DNA of 56,341 bases from Tenericutes bacterium ADurb.Bin087. Its GTDB lineage: Bacteria > Bacillota_I > Bacilli_A > RFN20 > CAG-826. The stretch spans positions 1 through 56,341 of the forward strand of contig MWEF01000008.1 in NCBI GenBank assembly GCA_002070905.1. Reading direction: 5' to 3'. The translations under genes were made by a program, and so were the position numbers. Below the pieces are notes generated by a model. The model did not search any database. It worked only from the letters and a program-made list of their open reading frames with translations, and was not told the DNA's origin. Each line of letters begins with the position of its first letter. Positions within the stretch are counted from its first letter, which is position 1. Of the stretch, positions 45,900 through 54,101 are shown piece after piece.

Positions 45900-46172
45900 A
45901 TGTCCATGACGAATTTAAATATTAGGATGGATAAGAAAGTGAAAGAAGAAGCAGAAGCGATATTTCAAGAATTAGGGCTCAATATGACGACTGCTGTTAA
46001 CATGTTTTTACGAACTACAATTCGTGAAAAAGGCATTCCCTTTCATTTAAGTTTAAGCGTTCCAAACATTACCACTAAAGCGGCAATTGAAGAAGGAAGA
46101 AAGATTGCGTTTGATGATAATGTTAAAGGCTATGATAATTTAGATGATTTAAGGGAAGCCTTAAAAGGATGA
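45900..46172 (+). CDS. RelB/DinJ family antitoxin
   Basis: The 90-residue antitoxin has an N-terminal ribbon-helix-helix (MTNLNIRMDKKVKEEAEAIFQELGLNMTTAVNMFLR) that binds the operon promoter. Its C-terminal tail (about 55-90) should wrap the toxin. RBS AGGAGG precedes ATG 45900; an ATG at 45873 lies inside the -10 and is excluded. The stop TGA overlaps the toxin ATG (ATGA). It is the only intact gene in the window that I saw ending in TGA. Because the toxin is frameshifted, this antitoxin may act alone or on relatives elsewhere. Confidence 0.9.
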   Translation: MSMTNLNIRMDKKVKEEAEAIFQELGLNMTTAVNMFLRTTIREKGIPFHLSLSVPNITTKAAIEEGRKIAFDDNVKGYDNLDDLREALKG

Positions 46173-46446
46173 AATATAAGGTCAAGTTTACAAAGCAGTT
46201 TAAAAAGGATGTAAAACTTGCTAAAAAACAAAATAAAAATTTAGATAAGTTATATGAAGTAGTAGAGCTGTTAGCCAAAGGTGAAAACTTGATAAGAAAT
46301 ACAGAGATCACGCACTTGTTGGAAAGTACAAAGGTACTAGAGAATGTCATATCGAACCAGACTGGTTGCTAATATACGAATACTTTGAAAATGTTCTTGT
46401 GTTGATGCTTTATCGAGCCAGTTCTCACTCTGAATTATTCAATTGA
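46169..46446 (+). pseudogene. YafQ family mRNA-interferase toxin, frameshifted
   Basis: The first frame reads MKYKVKFTKQFKKDVKLAKKQNKN and stays YafQ-like to GEN near residue 39, then goes off-family and stops at 46372. In the next frame the sequence continues as DKKYRDHALVGKYKG, TRECHIEPDWLLIYEYF and YRASSHSELFN with TGA at 46444-46446. These are the YafQ/RelE C-terminal motifs, including the catalytic His in RDHAL, CHIEPDW and the final SHS-E-LF. Restoring one A in the run at 46284-46287 gives GEKLDKKYRDH and a normal 92-residue toxin. So this is a single-nucleotide lesion, a homopolymer read error, or a slippage site. Confidence 0.85.
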
Positions 46447-46512
46447 AATTGAAAATATAAGATGTGTTTACATTGATGGTTTTATCATAGTTTTAATAAT
46501 TAAATGTTTTTG

Positions 46513-46518
46513 TTATAA
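46513..46518 (+). promoter_or_regulatory. -10 element of tRNA-Cys
   Basis: A consensus TATAAT lies 9 bp before the tRNA; the matching -35 (TTTTAA) is weak. Confidence 0.5.
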
Positions 46519-46527
46519 TTGAGTAGC

Positions 46528-46601
46528 GCTTCCATAGCCAAGTGGTAAGGCAATTGACTGCAACTCAATGACCGTTGGTTCAAATCCGACTGGAAGCTCC
46601 A
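46528..46601 (+). tRNA. tRNA-Cys (anticodon GCA)
   Basis: The acceptor GCTTCCA/TGGAAGC and D arm AGCC..GGC are present. The anticodon loop CTGCAAC gives GCA on a TTGA/TCAA stem. The T arm is CGTTGG-TTCAAAT-CCGACT-like. Discriminator T and an encoded CCA complete 74 nt. Confidence 0.93.
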
Positions 46602-46610
46602 AAAGTTAAT

Positions 46611-46642
46611 AAAGTCCGCGATACAAGCGGGCTTTTATTTTT
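46611..46642 (+). terminator. Intrinsic terminator after tRNA-Cys
   Basis: AAAGTCCGC / GCGGGCTTT (one T-G pair) has a 7-nt loop followed by TATTTTT. Confidence 0.82.
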
Positions 46643-46711
46643 ACTAATGTAGGTTTAACATAGATATAGCGTAACTTGCTTTAGATGGGGTAATTAGCAA
46701 CCAAAAAGTAA

Positions 46712-46756
46712 GCAATAATTGCGTATAAATAAATTAAACAATACGCAATAATTGCG
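46712..46756. promoter_or_regulatory. Paired operators of the XRE-MNT/HEPN module
   Basis: Two copies of GCAAT-A-ATTGC (46712-46722 and 46745-46755; the second extends to CGCAAT-A-ATTGCG) have starts exactly 33 bp apart, three helical turns, so both sites face the same side of the DNA. They lie 42-86 bp before the antitoxin ATG and are the likely binding sites of its XRE domain. Confidence 0.75.
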
Positions 46757-46797
46757 TTAACAAACATAATATGGTATCATTTTGATGAGGTGATATT

Positions 46798-47271
46798 ATG
46801 TCATTAAAAGAATTGAGAATTAGTAAAAAATTAACACAAGCCCAAAGCGCTAAGTATCTTGGGATGCCACTTCGTACTTATCAAAATTATGAAAATGATG
46901 AATCGAAAAAGACATCAATGAAATATTTATATATGATAGATAAATTAGAAAAATATGGTTATATTGATGAAACAACTGGTATCATTTCAGTTGAACAAAT
47001 TAAAGAGGCTTGTGCGGAAGTTTTTAAAAACCTTGATGTTGATTATTGTTATTTATTTGGATCATACGCGGAAGGTAATGCAAACGAAAGTAGTGATGTC
47101 GACTTATTAATATCAACGAGTATAACTGGTTTAGATTATTTTAGTTTAATTGAAACATTAAGAAGTAAATTATTTGATAAAAAAATTGATTTATTGACTG
47201 TCAAACAATTAGAAGACAATTTTCCTTTATTAAATGAAATACTTAAAAAGGGAGTGAAAATATATGGATAA
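46798..47271 (+). CDS. XRE-MNT fusion antitoxin (MntA type)
   Basis: The 157-residue protein joins an XRE-type helix-turn-helix (residues 1-55: LTQAQSAKYLGMPLRTYQNYE) to a minimal nucleotidyltransferase domain (about 62-157). The MNT signature begins at G88-S89 with D100 and D102 (GSYAEG...SDVDLLIS), the pattern of MntA enzymes. MntA neutralises HepT by adding AMP to the toxin's Tyr. Most MntA proteins lack the XRE domain; here it likely gives autoregulation through the paired operators upstream. The end overlaps the toxin gene by 8 bp. RBS GAGGTGA precedes the ATG. Confidence 0.92.
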   Translation: MSLKELRISKKLTQAQSAKYLGMPLRTYQNYENDESKKTSMKYLYMIDKLEKYGYIDETTGIISVEQIKEACAEVFKNLDVDYCYLFGSYAEGNANESSDVDLLISTSITGLDYFSLIETLRSKLFDKKIDLLTVKQLEDNFPLLNEILKKGVKIYG

Positions 47272-47599
47272 TATCAAAAATAATGAATATTATTTAAAAA
47301 AGATTGTTGTTGATTTAAAAATTATTATGGAACGAATGGAAAACATAGATGAGAAAGAATTTAATAAAAATGAATTACTTATTGATTCAGTAATATTTCG
47401 TTTAATTCAAATATCTGAAAATTCACTCAAATTAAGCGACCAATTTAAGAAAGAACATAAAAATGTCCAGTGGAAAGCCATTAAAGGTTTAAGAAATAGA
47501 GTCGTACATGATTACGGTAATGTTGATTTATCTATTATTTTCGATACTGTAAAAAATAGTGTTCCTTTATTGTATAAATCATTAATTAATCTATTGTAA
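47264..47599 (+). CDS. HEPN-domain toxin (HepT, DUF86)
   Basis: The 111-residue all-helical ribonuclease toxin has the catalytic RX4HXY motif intact: R77-NRVV-H82-D-Y84. In known systems HepT cleaves tRNA or mRNA, and the Tyr is the site of AMPylation by MntA. RBS AGGGAG lies inside the end of the antitoxin gene. The pair forms a complete type VII-like toxin-antitoxin module beside tRNA-Cys. Length and helix order are normal for the family. Confidence 0.93.
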   Translation: MDNIKNNEYYLKKIVVDLKIIMERMENIDEKEFNKNELLIDSVIFRLIQISENSLKLSDQFKKEHKNVQWKAIKGLRNRVVHDYGNVDLSIIFDTVKNSVPLLYKSLINLL

Positions 47600-47694
47600 A
47601 AGAACCATTTGTTAACTAATATTAGCCGGATTTCAATAAAAAAGCTATCTGTTTTTAGTTACCGGCAAAATTAAATTAAAAATATATTAAAATA

Positions 47695-47723
47695 TTGATA
47701 TATTGCCGATAGTATTTTATAAT
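47695..47723 (+). promoter_or_regulatory. Promoter of the first Fic gene
   Basis: TTGATA (47695-47700), a 17-bp spacer and TATAAT (47718-47723), 20 bp before the ATG. Confidence 0.7.
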
Positions 47724-47743
47724 GATGTTGAAGAAAAATAAAT

Positions 47744-48637
47744 ATGAAATATTTAAGTGTCGCAGAAATCGCTAAAAAGTGGGGACTAAAAGAAAGAAGT
47801 GTACGGAATTATTGTAACAAGGGTCGAGTACTTGGCGCTTTTCTAGATGGTAAGACATGGATGATTCCTTTTAATGCAACTAAACCACTAAGAAAAGGAA
47901 TGAAGACACCTAAAAACACGCTTTTAAGTGCATTAAAGGAACAAAAAGAAACTAAACGAAAAGGTGAGATATATCATAAAGTACAAATTGAACTTACATA
48001 TAATTCAAATCGTATTGAAGGAAGTCGTCTTACCCTTGAACAAACAAGATATATTTATGACACTAATACGATTGGTTTAGTAAATGAAACAATAAATGTT
48101 GATGATGTTGTCGAAACAGTTAATCATTTTCGCTGTGTAGATGTAATTATTGATAAAGCTAACTTTGTACTGACAGAGTCCTTAATAAAAGAACTACATA
48201 AGATACTAAAAAATGGTACATCTGATAGCAGGAAAAAGTGGTTCGCTGTAGGAGATTATAAAAGGGTACCTAATGAAGTCGGCGGCACTGAAACAACGAG
48301 ACCTGAAGCAGTCCAACATGAAATTAAATCTTTATTAAGGGACTATAACGCTAAAAAAAAGATATCATTTAACGATATTGTTGAATTTCATTATCAATTT
48401 GAAAAAATTCATCCTTTTCAAGATGGAAACGGGAGAGTAGGAAGATTAATTATGTTTAAAGAATGCTTAAAACATAATATTGTGCCATTTATTATTGATG
48501 AAAATCTAAAGCTCTTTTACTACAGAGGATTAAAAGAATGGAATAAGCATAAAGGCTATTTAATTGATACTTGTCTAACCGCTCAAGATAACTTTAAAAA
48601 GTATTTAGATTATTTTAGAATTGAATATGAGCAATAA
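47744..48637 (+). CDS. Fic family protein with N-terminal HTH
   Basis: The 297-residue protein has residues 1-55 forming an excisionase/MerR-like HTH (SVAEIAKKWGLKERSVRNYCNKG). An inhibitory helix with the (S/T)xxxE(G/N) motif, SNRIEGS near 87, follows, then the Fic core with HPFQDGNGRVGR near 223-234. Fic enzymes transfer AMP (or other NMPs) from NTPs to target hydroxyls, and the inhibitory motif restrains this. The HTH suggests it also controls its own gene. There is no separate antitoxin gene beside it. Only a weak GAAG precedes the ATG. Confidence 0.9.
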   Translation: MKYLSVAEIAKKWGLKERSVRNYCNKGRVLGAFLDGKTWMIPFNATKPLRKGMKTPKNTLLSALKEQKETKRKGEIYHKVQIELTYNSNRIEGSRLTLEQTRYIYDTNTIGLVNETINVDDVVETVNHFRCVDVIIDKANFVLTESLIKELHKILKNGTSDSRKKWFAVGDYKRVPNEVGGTETTRPEAVQHEIKSLLRDYNAKKKISFNDIVEFHYQFEKIHPFQDGNGRVGRLIMFKECLKHNIVPFIIDENLKLFYYRGLKEWNKHKGYLIDTCLTAQDNFKKYLDYFRIEYEQ

Positions 48638-48751
48638 TTATTAATATACAAGGATGTACTGCTATCCTAAATGGAGAGCCATATTTTGATTAAAAGGCAA
48701 TAGATGTATTTATTAAGAAGATAATATGTAAGGAGAAATTTGGAGGGGCTT

Positions 48752-49654
48752 ATGGATGATATAAAATATAACGATGATCTTATTCCTTATTTATATGAAG
48801 GTGTATATGTTGTGGATTGTAATCGCAAGATTCTTTTTTGGAATGAGGGCAGTGTTAGAATTACTGGCTATTCTCAAGCGGAAATGGTGAATAGTTATTG
48901 TTATCAAAATATTTTGCAACACGTTGATGAAAAAGGCACACTTTTATGTCTTGAAGGCTGTCCGCTTAATGCGACATTGCAAGACGGGAAAATTAGAGAA
49001 GCCCGTGTCTTTCTTAAACATAAAGATGGCTATCGAATCCCAGTGATGGTTAAAACATTACCAATATATGATGGAGAGCAACATATTGTCGCCGCGATTG
49101 AAGTATTTACGGATGAACGCTTCCAAAAAGAAATTTATCATGAAAATATAGAATTAAAAGATAAACTACATACTGATCCGTTAACGCTTGTCGCTAATCG
49201 CAATTTTTTTGATTTCCAAATTAATAAACGCTTAGAAGAAGCACGCCTATTTGGCAATAAATTTGGGATATTAATGATTGATATTGATCACTTTAAAAAA
49301 GTTAATGATACTTATGGCCATTTAGTGGGTGACGAAATTCTTAAAATTGTTGCGCATACGCTTTCTTCAAACGTGAAGAAAACAGATATGGTAAGCAGAT
49401 GGGGCGGCGAAGAATTTATTGCGATCATCGATGTTGCTAGTAATGAAGAATTAACTGCTATTGCCGAAAGACTACGCACACTAGTCGCTGCTTCTGGTTA
49501 TAAGCTTAATGCTGACAAAACGATTCAAGTCACTATATCAGTTGGCGGCACACTAGTGACTAAAGAAGATACGATTAAAAGTGCAATTACAAGAGCGGAT
49601 GACAATATGTATTACGCGAAACAAAATGGGCGTAATCAATCAAAGATTGTTTAA
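48752..49654 (+). CDS. PAS-GGDEF diguanylate cyclase
   Basis: The 300-residue cytoplasmic signalling protein has an N-terminal PAS domain (about 8-115) with a Cys pair, LLCLEGCPL, and HKDGYRIPVMVKTLP. A short coiled linker (EIYHENIELKDKL) precedes the cyclase domain with DPLTLVANR, IDIDHFKKVND and the active site GGEEF near 217. It should make c-di-GMP from two GTP. The allosteric I-site has KKTD where RxxD is usual, so product inhibition may be weak. ATG 48752 follows GGAGGGG. No membrane helix is seen. No c-di-GMP effector lies in the window. Confidence 0.93.
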   Translation: MDDIKYNDDLIPYLYEGVYVVDCNRKILFWNEGSVRITGYSQAEMVNSYCYQNILQHVDEKGTLLCLEGCPLNATLQDGKIREARVFLKHKDGYRIPVMVKTLPIYDGEQHIVAAIEVFTDERFQKEIYHENIELKDKLHTDPLTLVANRNFFDFQINKRLEEARLFGNKFGILMIDIDHFKKVNDTYGHLVGDEILKIVAHTLSSNVKKTDMVSRWGGEEFIAIIDVASNEELTAIAERLRTLVAASGYKLNADKTIQVTISVGGTLVTKEDTIKSAITRADDNMYYAKQNGRNQSKIV

Positions 49655-49694
49655 TAAGCAAAACATAAATGTATTAATAACCGTAGTAAAAATA

Positions 49695-49723
49695 ACAAAA
49701 AGGGACTTCAACTCCCTTTTTGT
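49695..49723 (+). terminator. Intrinsic terminator after the GGDEF gene
   Basis: ACAAAAAGGGA / TCCCTTTTTGT with a 7-nt loop; the 3' arm supplies the T-run. Confidence 0.87.
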
Positions 49724-49829
49724 ATAAAAAAAGTTTTTAGCATTTAACATCAATTACGATTAATTAGGACGTATTATAAATAAAGACAAACGATAAATAT
49801 GCTACATTGTTAAGTGGAGGAAAATGATA

Positions 49830-51239
49830 ATGATTAAAATAACTTATGATAATAAATTTAAGACAAGCTTAGTGCTAGTCTTAGAAAAAACAACGAAAAC
49901 AAAAGAACTTGAACTAATCCTTGAACAAAAACTCTTTACCGCGAAAATGGGGGAAGTGTTTGTTAGTGTTAATTTAAAGCGTGAGGGGAGTGTCTACCTT
50001 GGACTTGAAAAAGGGTTAGCGGAAGACCATGAAAAAATAAGAACCGCTGGTTTTACATTAGCGCAAAAAGTAGTGAGTGAAAAGATTAGTAAGATTAATC
50101 TTGATTGTAAAAGTGAAGACCCAAAACTTGTGACAACTTTAGTGCAAGGCCTATTATTTAGTAATTATAATTTTGAGAAATATAAAACGAAAAAGAATGA
50201 AGACTTTAATGTTGAAGTTTCTCTTTTAAACGCCACGCAAGTACTTAAAGACAAAATTAACGAATTAGAAGTTGTTATTAATGGTGTTAACACTGCCCGT
50301 GACTTAGTAAATACAAGAGCGATTGATCTTTATCCAGAAACATACGCTGCTAAAATTGTTGAGCTATTTAAAGACACGGCTGTTGAAGTTGAAGTCTTTG
50401 CTAAAAAAGCAATTGAAAAATTAGGGATGCATGCTTTACTTGCCGTTAATGCCGGGAGTGATAAAGAACCGCGTTTTGTGGTAATGAAATATTTCGGTGA
50501 TAAAACTAGCGATAAACATATTACATTTGTTGGTAAAGGTTTAACATATGACTCAGGCGGATACGATATTAAACCTGGTAAAAGTATGTTTGAAATGTTT
50601 ACTGATATGGCGGGTTCCGCGGCCGTTATTGGCGCGATTAAAGCGATTGCCGATAATAAATTAAAAGCGAATGTTGTCGCAGTTACAGCATTAACTGAAA
50701 ACTTAATTAATGGGAAAGCATATAAAAATGGTGACATTATTTCAACAATGAAAGGTTCCACTGTCGAAATTGGTTCAACAGACGCTGAAGGAAGACTTAC
50801 ACTTGCAGATGCTATTTATTACGCCGCTACAAAATTAAATTCCACACATATTATTGAATTATCAACATTAACTGGTGCTTGTGTAGTGGCGCTTGGGACC
50901 GATATCATTGGCGTGACCACTAATAATGAAGAATTTTATAATAAAGTATTTGATGCTGGTAATCATGTCGGTGAACCTAGTTGGCGCCTACCTGTTACTG
51001 ATGTTTTAAAAGAAGCAGTAAAAGGCGAATTTGCCGATCTTAAAAACTCTGTTCCTGGTGGAGCAGGCACGATTACCGCTGGTATATTCCTTGAACACTT
51101 TAGTGAAAATATTCCGTTTGTCCATTTAGATATCGCTGGGACAGCTTATGGTAAAGCCAAAAGGTATTACGCGAACGGGGCAACAGGAGTGGGTGTTAGA
51201 ACTTTATATAAACTTGTAGCGACGAATTTCTCTAAATAA
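49830..51239 (+). CDS. pepA: Leucyl aminopeptidase (M17 family)
   Basis: The 469-residue cytoplasmic metallopeptidase removes N-terminal residues from peptides. Two-metal ligands and catalytic residues are visible: VGKGLTYDSGGYDIKPGKSM near 233 (Lys and Asp ligands), DMAGSAAV, and STDAEGRLTLADA near 315, where the family usually has NTDAEGRL. The N-terminal macro-like domain covers about residues 1-150. Start ATG 49830 has GGAGG 9 nt upstream; ATG 49824 is only 3 nt away from it and also in frame. It is monocistronic between a terminator and the next promoter. It resembles a housekeeping gene inside an otherwise accessory stretch. Confidence 0.93.
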   Translation: MIKITYDNKFKTSLVLVLEKTTKTKELELILEQKLFTAKMGEVFVSVNLKREGSVYLGLEKGLAEDHEKIRTAGFTLAQKVVSEKISKINLDCKSEDPKLVTTLVQGLLFSNYNFEKYKTKKNEDFNVEVSLLNATQVLKDKINELEVVINGVNTARDLVNTRAIDLYPETYAAKIVELFKDTAVEVEVFAKKAIEKLGMHALLAVNAGSDKEPRFVVMKYFGDKTSDKHITFVGKGLTYDSGGYDIKPGKSMFEMFTDMAGSAAVIGAIKAIADNKLKANVVAVTALTENLINGKAYKNGDIISTMKGSTVEIGSTDAEGRLTLADAIYYAATKLNSTHIIELSTLTGACVVALGTDIIGVTTNNEEFYNKVFDAGNHVGEPSWRLPVTDVLKEAVKGEFADLKNSVPGGAGTITAGIFLEHFSENIPFVHLDIAGTAYGKAKRYYANGATGVGVRTLYKLVATNFSK

Positions 51240-51313
51240 TAAATTAATATTGCTTATTATACATACTCCAAATCCTAGAAATTAGGAATGGGGTATTTTT
51301 GTAAAATATCTTT

Positions 51314-51345
51314 TTCTCGTAAAAGTGTTGTTATTCTCGTAAAAG
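51314..51345. repeat. 12-bp direct repeat in the promoter of the second Fic gene
   Basis: TTCTCGTAAAAG occurs at 51314-51325 and 51334-51345, exactly 20 bp apart. The second copy fills the spacer of the promoter, so a protein bound to both would block RNA polymerase. Confidence 0.75.
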
Positions 51346-51355
51346 GTGTTATAAT
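51328..51355 (+). promoter_or_regulatory. Promoter of the second Fic gene
   Basis: TTGTTA (51328-51333), a 16-bp spacer and consensus TATAAT (51350-51355). The start of transcription falls near 51361, which excludes the ATG at 51358 as the translation start. Confidence 0.75.
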
Positions 51356-51375
51356 TTATGAGAAAGGTGAATATT

Positions 51376-52425
51376 ATGCGAACATTCAATTATTCAAAAT
51401 ACAAAGAATACAAATGGGATGCTGAAATTTTAAGAAAAGTTTCAAGTATCTATAAAAATAAAGGCAAGTTAGAAGTTTTAGAACCTCGAAATCCTGAATT
51501 ATTTGAGAAATTAATAGAAAACGCTCAATTTGAAAGTGTTGTGGCGAGTAATGCCATTGAAGGCATTAAGACTACGAATCACCGGTTTAAGCAATTATTT
51601 AAACAAAAAATAACGCCTAAAAATCGAAGTGAAGAAGAAATTGCTGGATATAAAGATACACTTAATATTATTAATGAAAGTTATGAACACATTAATGTCA
51701 CTCCTAATTATATTTTGCAACTCCACAAAATCATGTATGAAAAAGTTAGTAATAACTCTATTGGCGGGCGCTTTAAAAATGTTCAAAATTACATTAGTGC
51801 GACTAGTGAAACAGGTGAAGAGTTTACAATATTTACGCCCTTATCACCAGTAGAAACCCCACAAGCAATTACAGATATTTGTAACGAATATAATAAAATG
51901 ATTAAAGAAGGCGTAGTTAACCCGTTAATACTTACCTTTATCTTTTTACTTGATTTCCTAGCTATCCACCCTTTTAATGACGGGAATGGTCGGATGAGTC
52001 GTTTACTGACTAATCTTCTTTTATATCGCCTTAGTTATTATGTAGGCAAATATGTATCACTTGAAAACAAAATAGCGGAAACAAAAGATTCATATTATGA
52101 TGCATTGCTTGATGCACAAAAGGGCTGGGAAGATGATAACAATGATCCCACTCCATTTATTAGTTATATGCTAGGCATAGTTGAAAGAGCATATAATGAT
52201 TTAGAAACTAAAATTAATTTACTAAATCAAAACCTTTCAGCCTATGACATTGTTAAACAGAGTTTAACTTCTAAAATAGGGAAAATAACGAAGGCAGAAG
52301 TACTAACTTTATGCCCAACATTATCATCAAGTTCAGTTGAAAAGTCACTAGCGCAATTAGTGAATGAAGGTAAGTTAGAAAAAAAAGGCGCAGGCAAAAA
52401 TACATTCTATGTTATAAAAATGTAA
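51376..52425 (+). CDS. Fic family protein with C-terminal winged helix
   Basis: The 349-residue protein has an N-terminal Fic_N-type region with the inhibitory motif SNAIEG near 57. The Fic core has HPFNDGNGRMSR near 197, and a C-terminal wHTH follows (IGKITKAEVLTLCPTLSSSSVEKSLAQLVNEGKL). It is an AMP-transferase candidate. The flap segment and metal site are intact. The wHTH could bind the 12-bp direct repeats in its own promoter. AAAGGTGA lies 6 nt before ATG 51376. Sequence and layout differ from the first Fic protein, so the two are not a recent duplication. Confidence 0.9.
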   Translation: MRTFNYSKYKEYKWDAEILRKVSSIYKNKGKLEVLEPRNPELFEKLIENAQFESVVASNAIEGIKTTNHRFKQLFKQKITPKNRSEEEIAGYKDTLNIINESYEHINVTPNYILQLHKIMYEKVSNNSIGGRFKNVQNYISATSETGEEFTIFTPLSPVETPQAITDICNEYNKMIKEGVVNPLILTFIFLLDFLAIHPFNDGNGRMSRLLTNLLLYRLSYYVGKYVSLENKIAETKDSYYDALLDAQKGWEDDNNDPTPFISYMLGIVERAYNDLETKINLLNQNLSAYDIVKQSLTSKIGKITKAEVLTLCPTLSSSSVEKSLAQLVNEGKLEKKGAGKNTFYVIKM

Positions 52426-52523
52426 TTTGAAGCAATTAAAATTACTATAATTATAGGTAATAAAAAATAAGATAACGCTATATAATAATTTTTCTATTCA
52501 AATCGGAAAAAAGTTGAAAAGCC

Positions 52524-52560
52524 AAAGTTTTGCTAATTGATTAGAAAAACTTTTTTGTTT
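52524..52560 (+). terminator. Long intrinsic terminator after the second Fic gene
   Basis: AAAGTTTT and AAAACTTT flank a second stem CTAAT/ATTAG, giving a 13-bp interrupted hairpin followed by TTTTGTTT. Confidence 0.82.
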
Positions 52561-53360
52561 TAAAAAGTAGATATCTTCTCTATTTACAAATAGGGGTGAT
52601 TCTTTTAATGTTACTAAAAGCTTATGTAGGTGAAACAAATAATTATGATAAAAAAGAAAAAGTAGAACGCACGAAAATTAAAACGTGGTTAAAAAGTGTT
52701 GTTGCTTTTGCTAACAGCAAAGGAGGAAAAATCTTTTTTGGTGTTAGTGACTCAGGTGAAGTTAAAGGTCTAGAAAATTACAAAAGTGATTCCGAATTTA
52801 TTAGTGAAACTATTAAAACACGCATTGATCCAATTCCTGAATTTAATATGGAAATTACGGAGACAAAAGGTGCGACAATAATTATTTTATTGGTTTTTGC
52901 TGGTCATAATACACCTTACTACTTTATTGAAGGTAGCGCTCGAACAGCGTATAAACGAATTGGTAATCAAAGTGTAAGAGCAACAAGTACTGATTTACTT
53001 AATCTAACACTTAAAGGGCAAACACTAACATACGATTTATTACTATCTAATAAACATATTGATGATGTAACTTTTAAAATGTTAGAACAAGAATATAAAA
53101 TTGTCACACGCTTAGAATTAGAAACAAAAGATTATTCTTCATTTAAGTTAGTAAATGATAAAGGAATCTTAACGAACGCTGGTGCGCTTTTTGCCGATGG
53201 CCATGTCGTTTATCAGTCGCGTCTCTTTTGCACAAGATGGAACGGACTAACTAAAACGCACGGGTTAATGGAAGCCTTAGACGACCAAGAATACGCTGGT
53301 AATTTATTGTATTTATTAAAAGCGGCACTTGACTTTATAAAACGTAATAATAAAAAGATG

Positions 53361-53363
53361 TGA
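53361..53363 (+). other. In-frame TGA codon at a probable Trp position
   Basis: Reading continues in the same frame on both sides without any shift, and domain motifs resume within 20 codons. There is no selenocysteine context: no nearby conserved redox motif and no hairpin right after the codon. Confidence 0.8.
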
Positions 53364-53783
53364 CGCAAGGGCGCTCTTTACCGTGAGGAATATTTTGATT
53401 ATCCAGAACTCGCAATTAAGGAAGCATTAGTGAACGCGCTTGTTCACCGTGATTACACTATTATTGGGGGAGAAATTCATGTTGATGTTTATGATGATAG
53501 AATCGAGATAGTCTCACCAGGTGGCATGTATGACGGAAGTTTTATTCAAGAACTAGATATTTTTAGTATTCCATCAATTAGAAGAAATCCAGTCATCGCT
53601 GACTTATTTGGTCGTTTTAATTTAATGGAACGAAGAGGTTCTGGGTTAAAGAAAATTGTGGAAGCTTATGAAGCTGAACATAATTACAATGCAAAGTTTA
53701 TGCCACAATTTAAATCCACTGAATCAGCCTTTTTCACAATCTTAAAGAACCTAAATTATGGTGAAATAAATGTCGGTGAAAAT

Positions 53784-53830
53784 GGCACCCAAAGTGGCAC
53801 CGAAAGTGGCACCGAAAGTGGCACCGAAAA
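53784..53830 (+). repeat. 12-bp tandem repeat encoding a GTE/GTQ linker
   Basis: Four units of GGCACCGAAAGT (the first GGCACCCAAAGT, the last incomplete) encode a GTxS-type linker before the first winged helix. The length is a multiple of 3, so copy-number changes keep the frame. Confidence 0.85.
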
Positions 53831-54041
53831 ACTGACTCAAAAGCAAAATATAAAAAATAGAAGACAAGAGATATTAAATATTTTAAAAGATAATCCAACT
53901 ATAACAGCAAAAGAATTGTCAAATATGTTCATAACATCAATAAGAACAACAAAAAGAGATTTAACAAGGTTAATAGAAGCTGGAAAAATTAAATATGAAG
54001 GTAGTACTAAGGATGGGAGATGGATTTTACTAGACAAGCGA

Positions 54042-54101
54042 AATGATACCCAAAATGTCACCCAAAATGTCGGTCAAAATGTCGGTCAAAATGTCGGTCA
54101 A
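54042..54101 (+). repeat. 12-bp tandem repeat encoding an NVGQ linker
   Basis: Three units of AATGTCGGTCAA preceded by two divergent units (with ACCCAA) encode a TQNVTQNVGQ-type linker between the two winged helices. Confidence 0.85.

Noticed and set aside
46528-46601. tRNA-Cys as a proven integration (att) site
   Set aside because: The accessory genes nearby make it plausible, but I found no duplicate of the tRNA 3' end and no integrase in the window.
47625-47666. Terminator after the HEPN toxin (GCCGG...CCGGC)
   Set aside because: The outer 5-bp stem encloses a 32-nt region with only a 5-bp AAAAA/TTTTT inner pair, and no T-run follows; support is too weak to list.
50330-50761. 143-codon minus-strand frame opposite the aminopeptidase
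   Set aside because: It lies inside the conserved M17 catalytic region and has no start signals.
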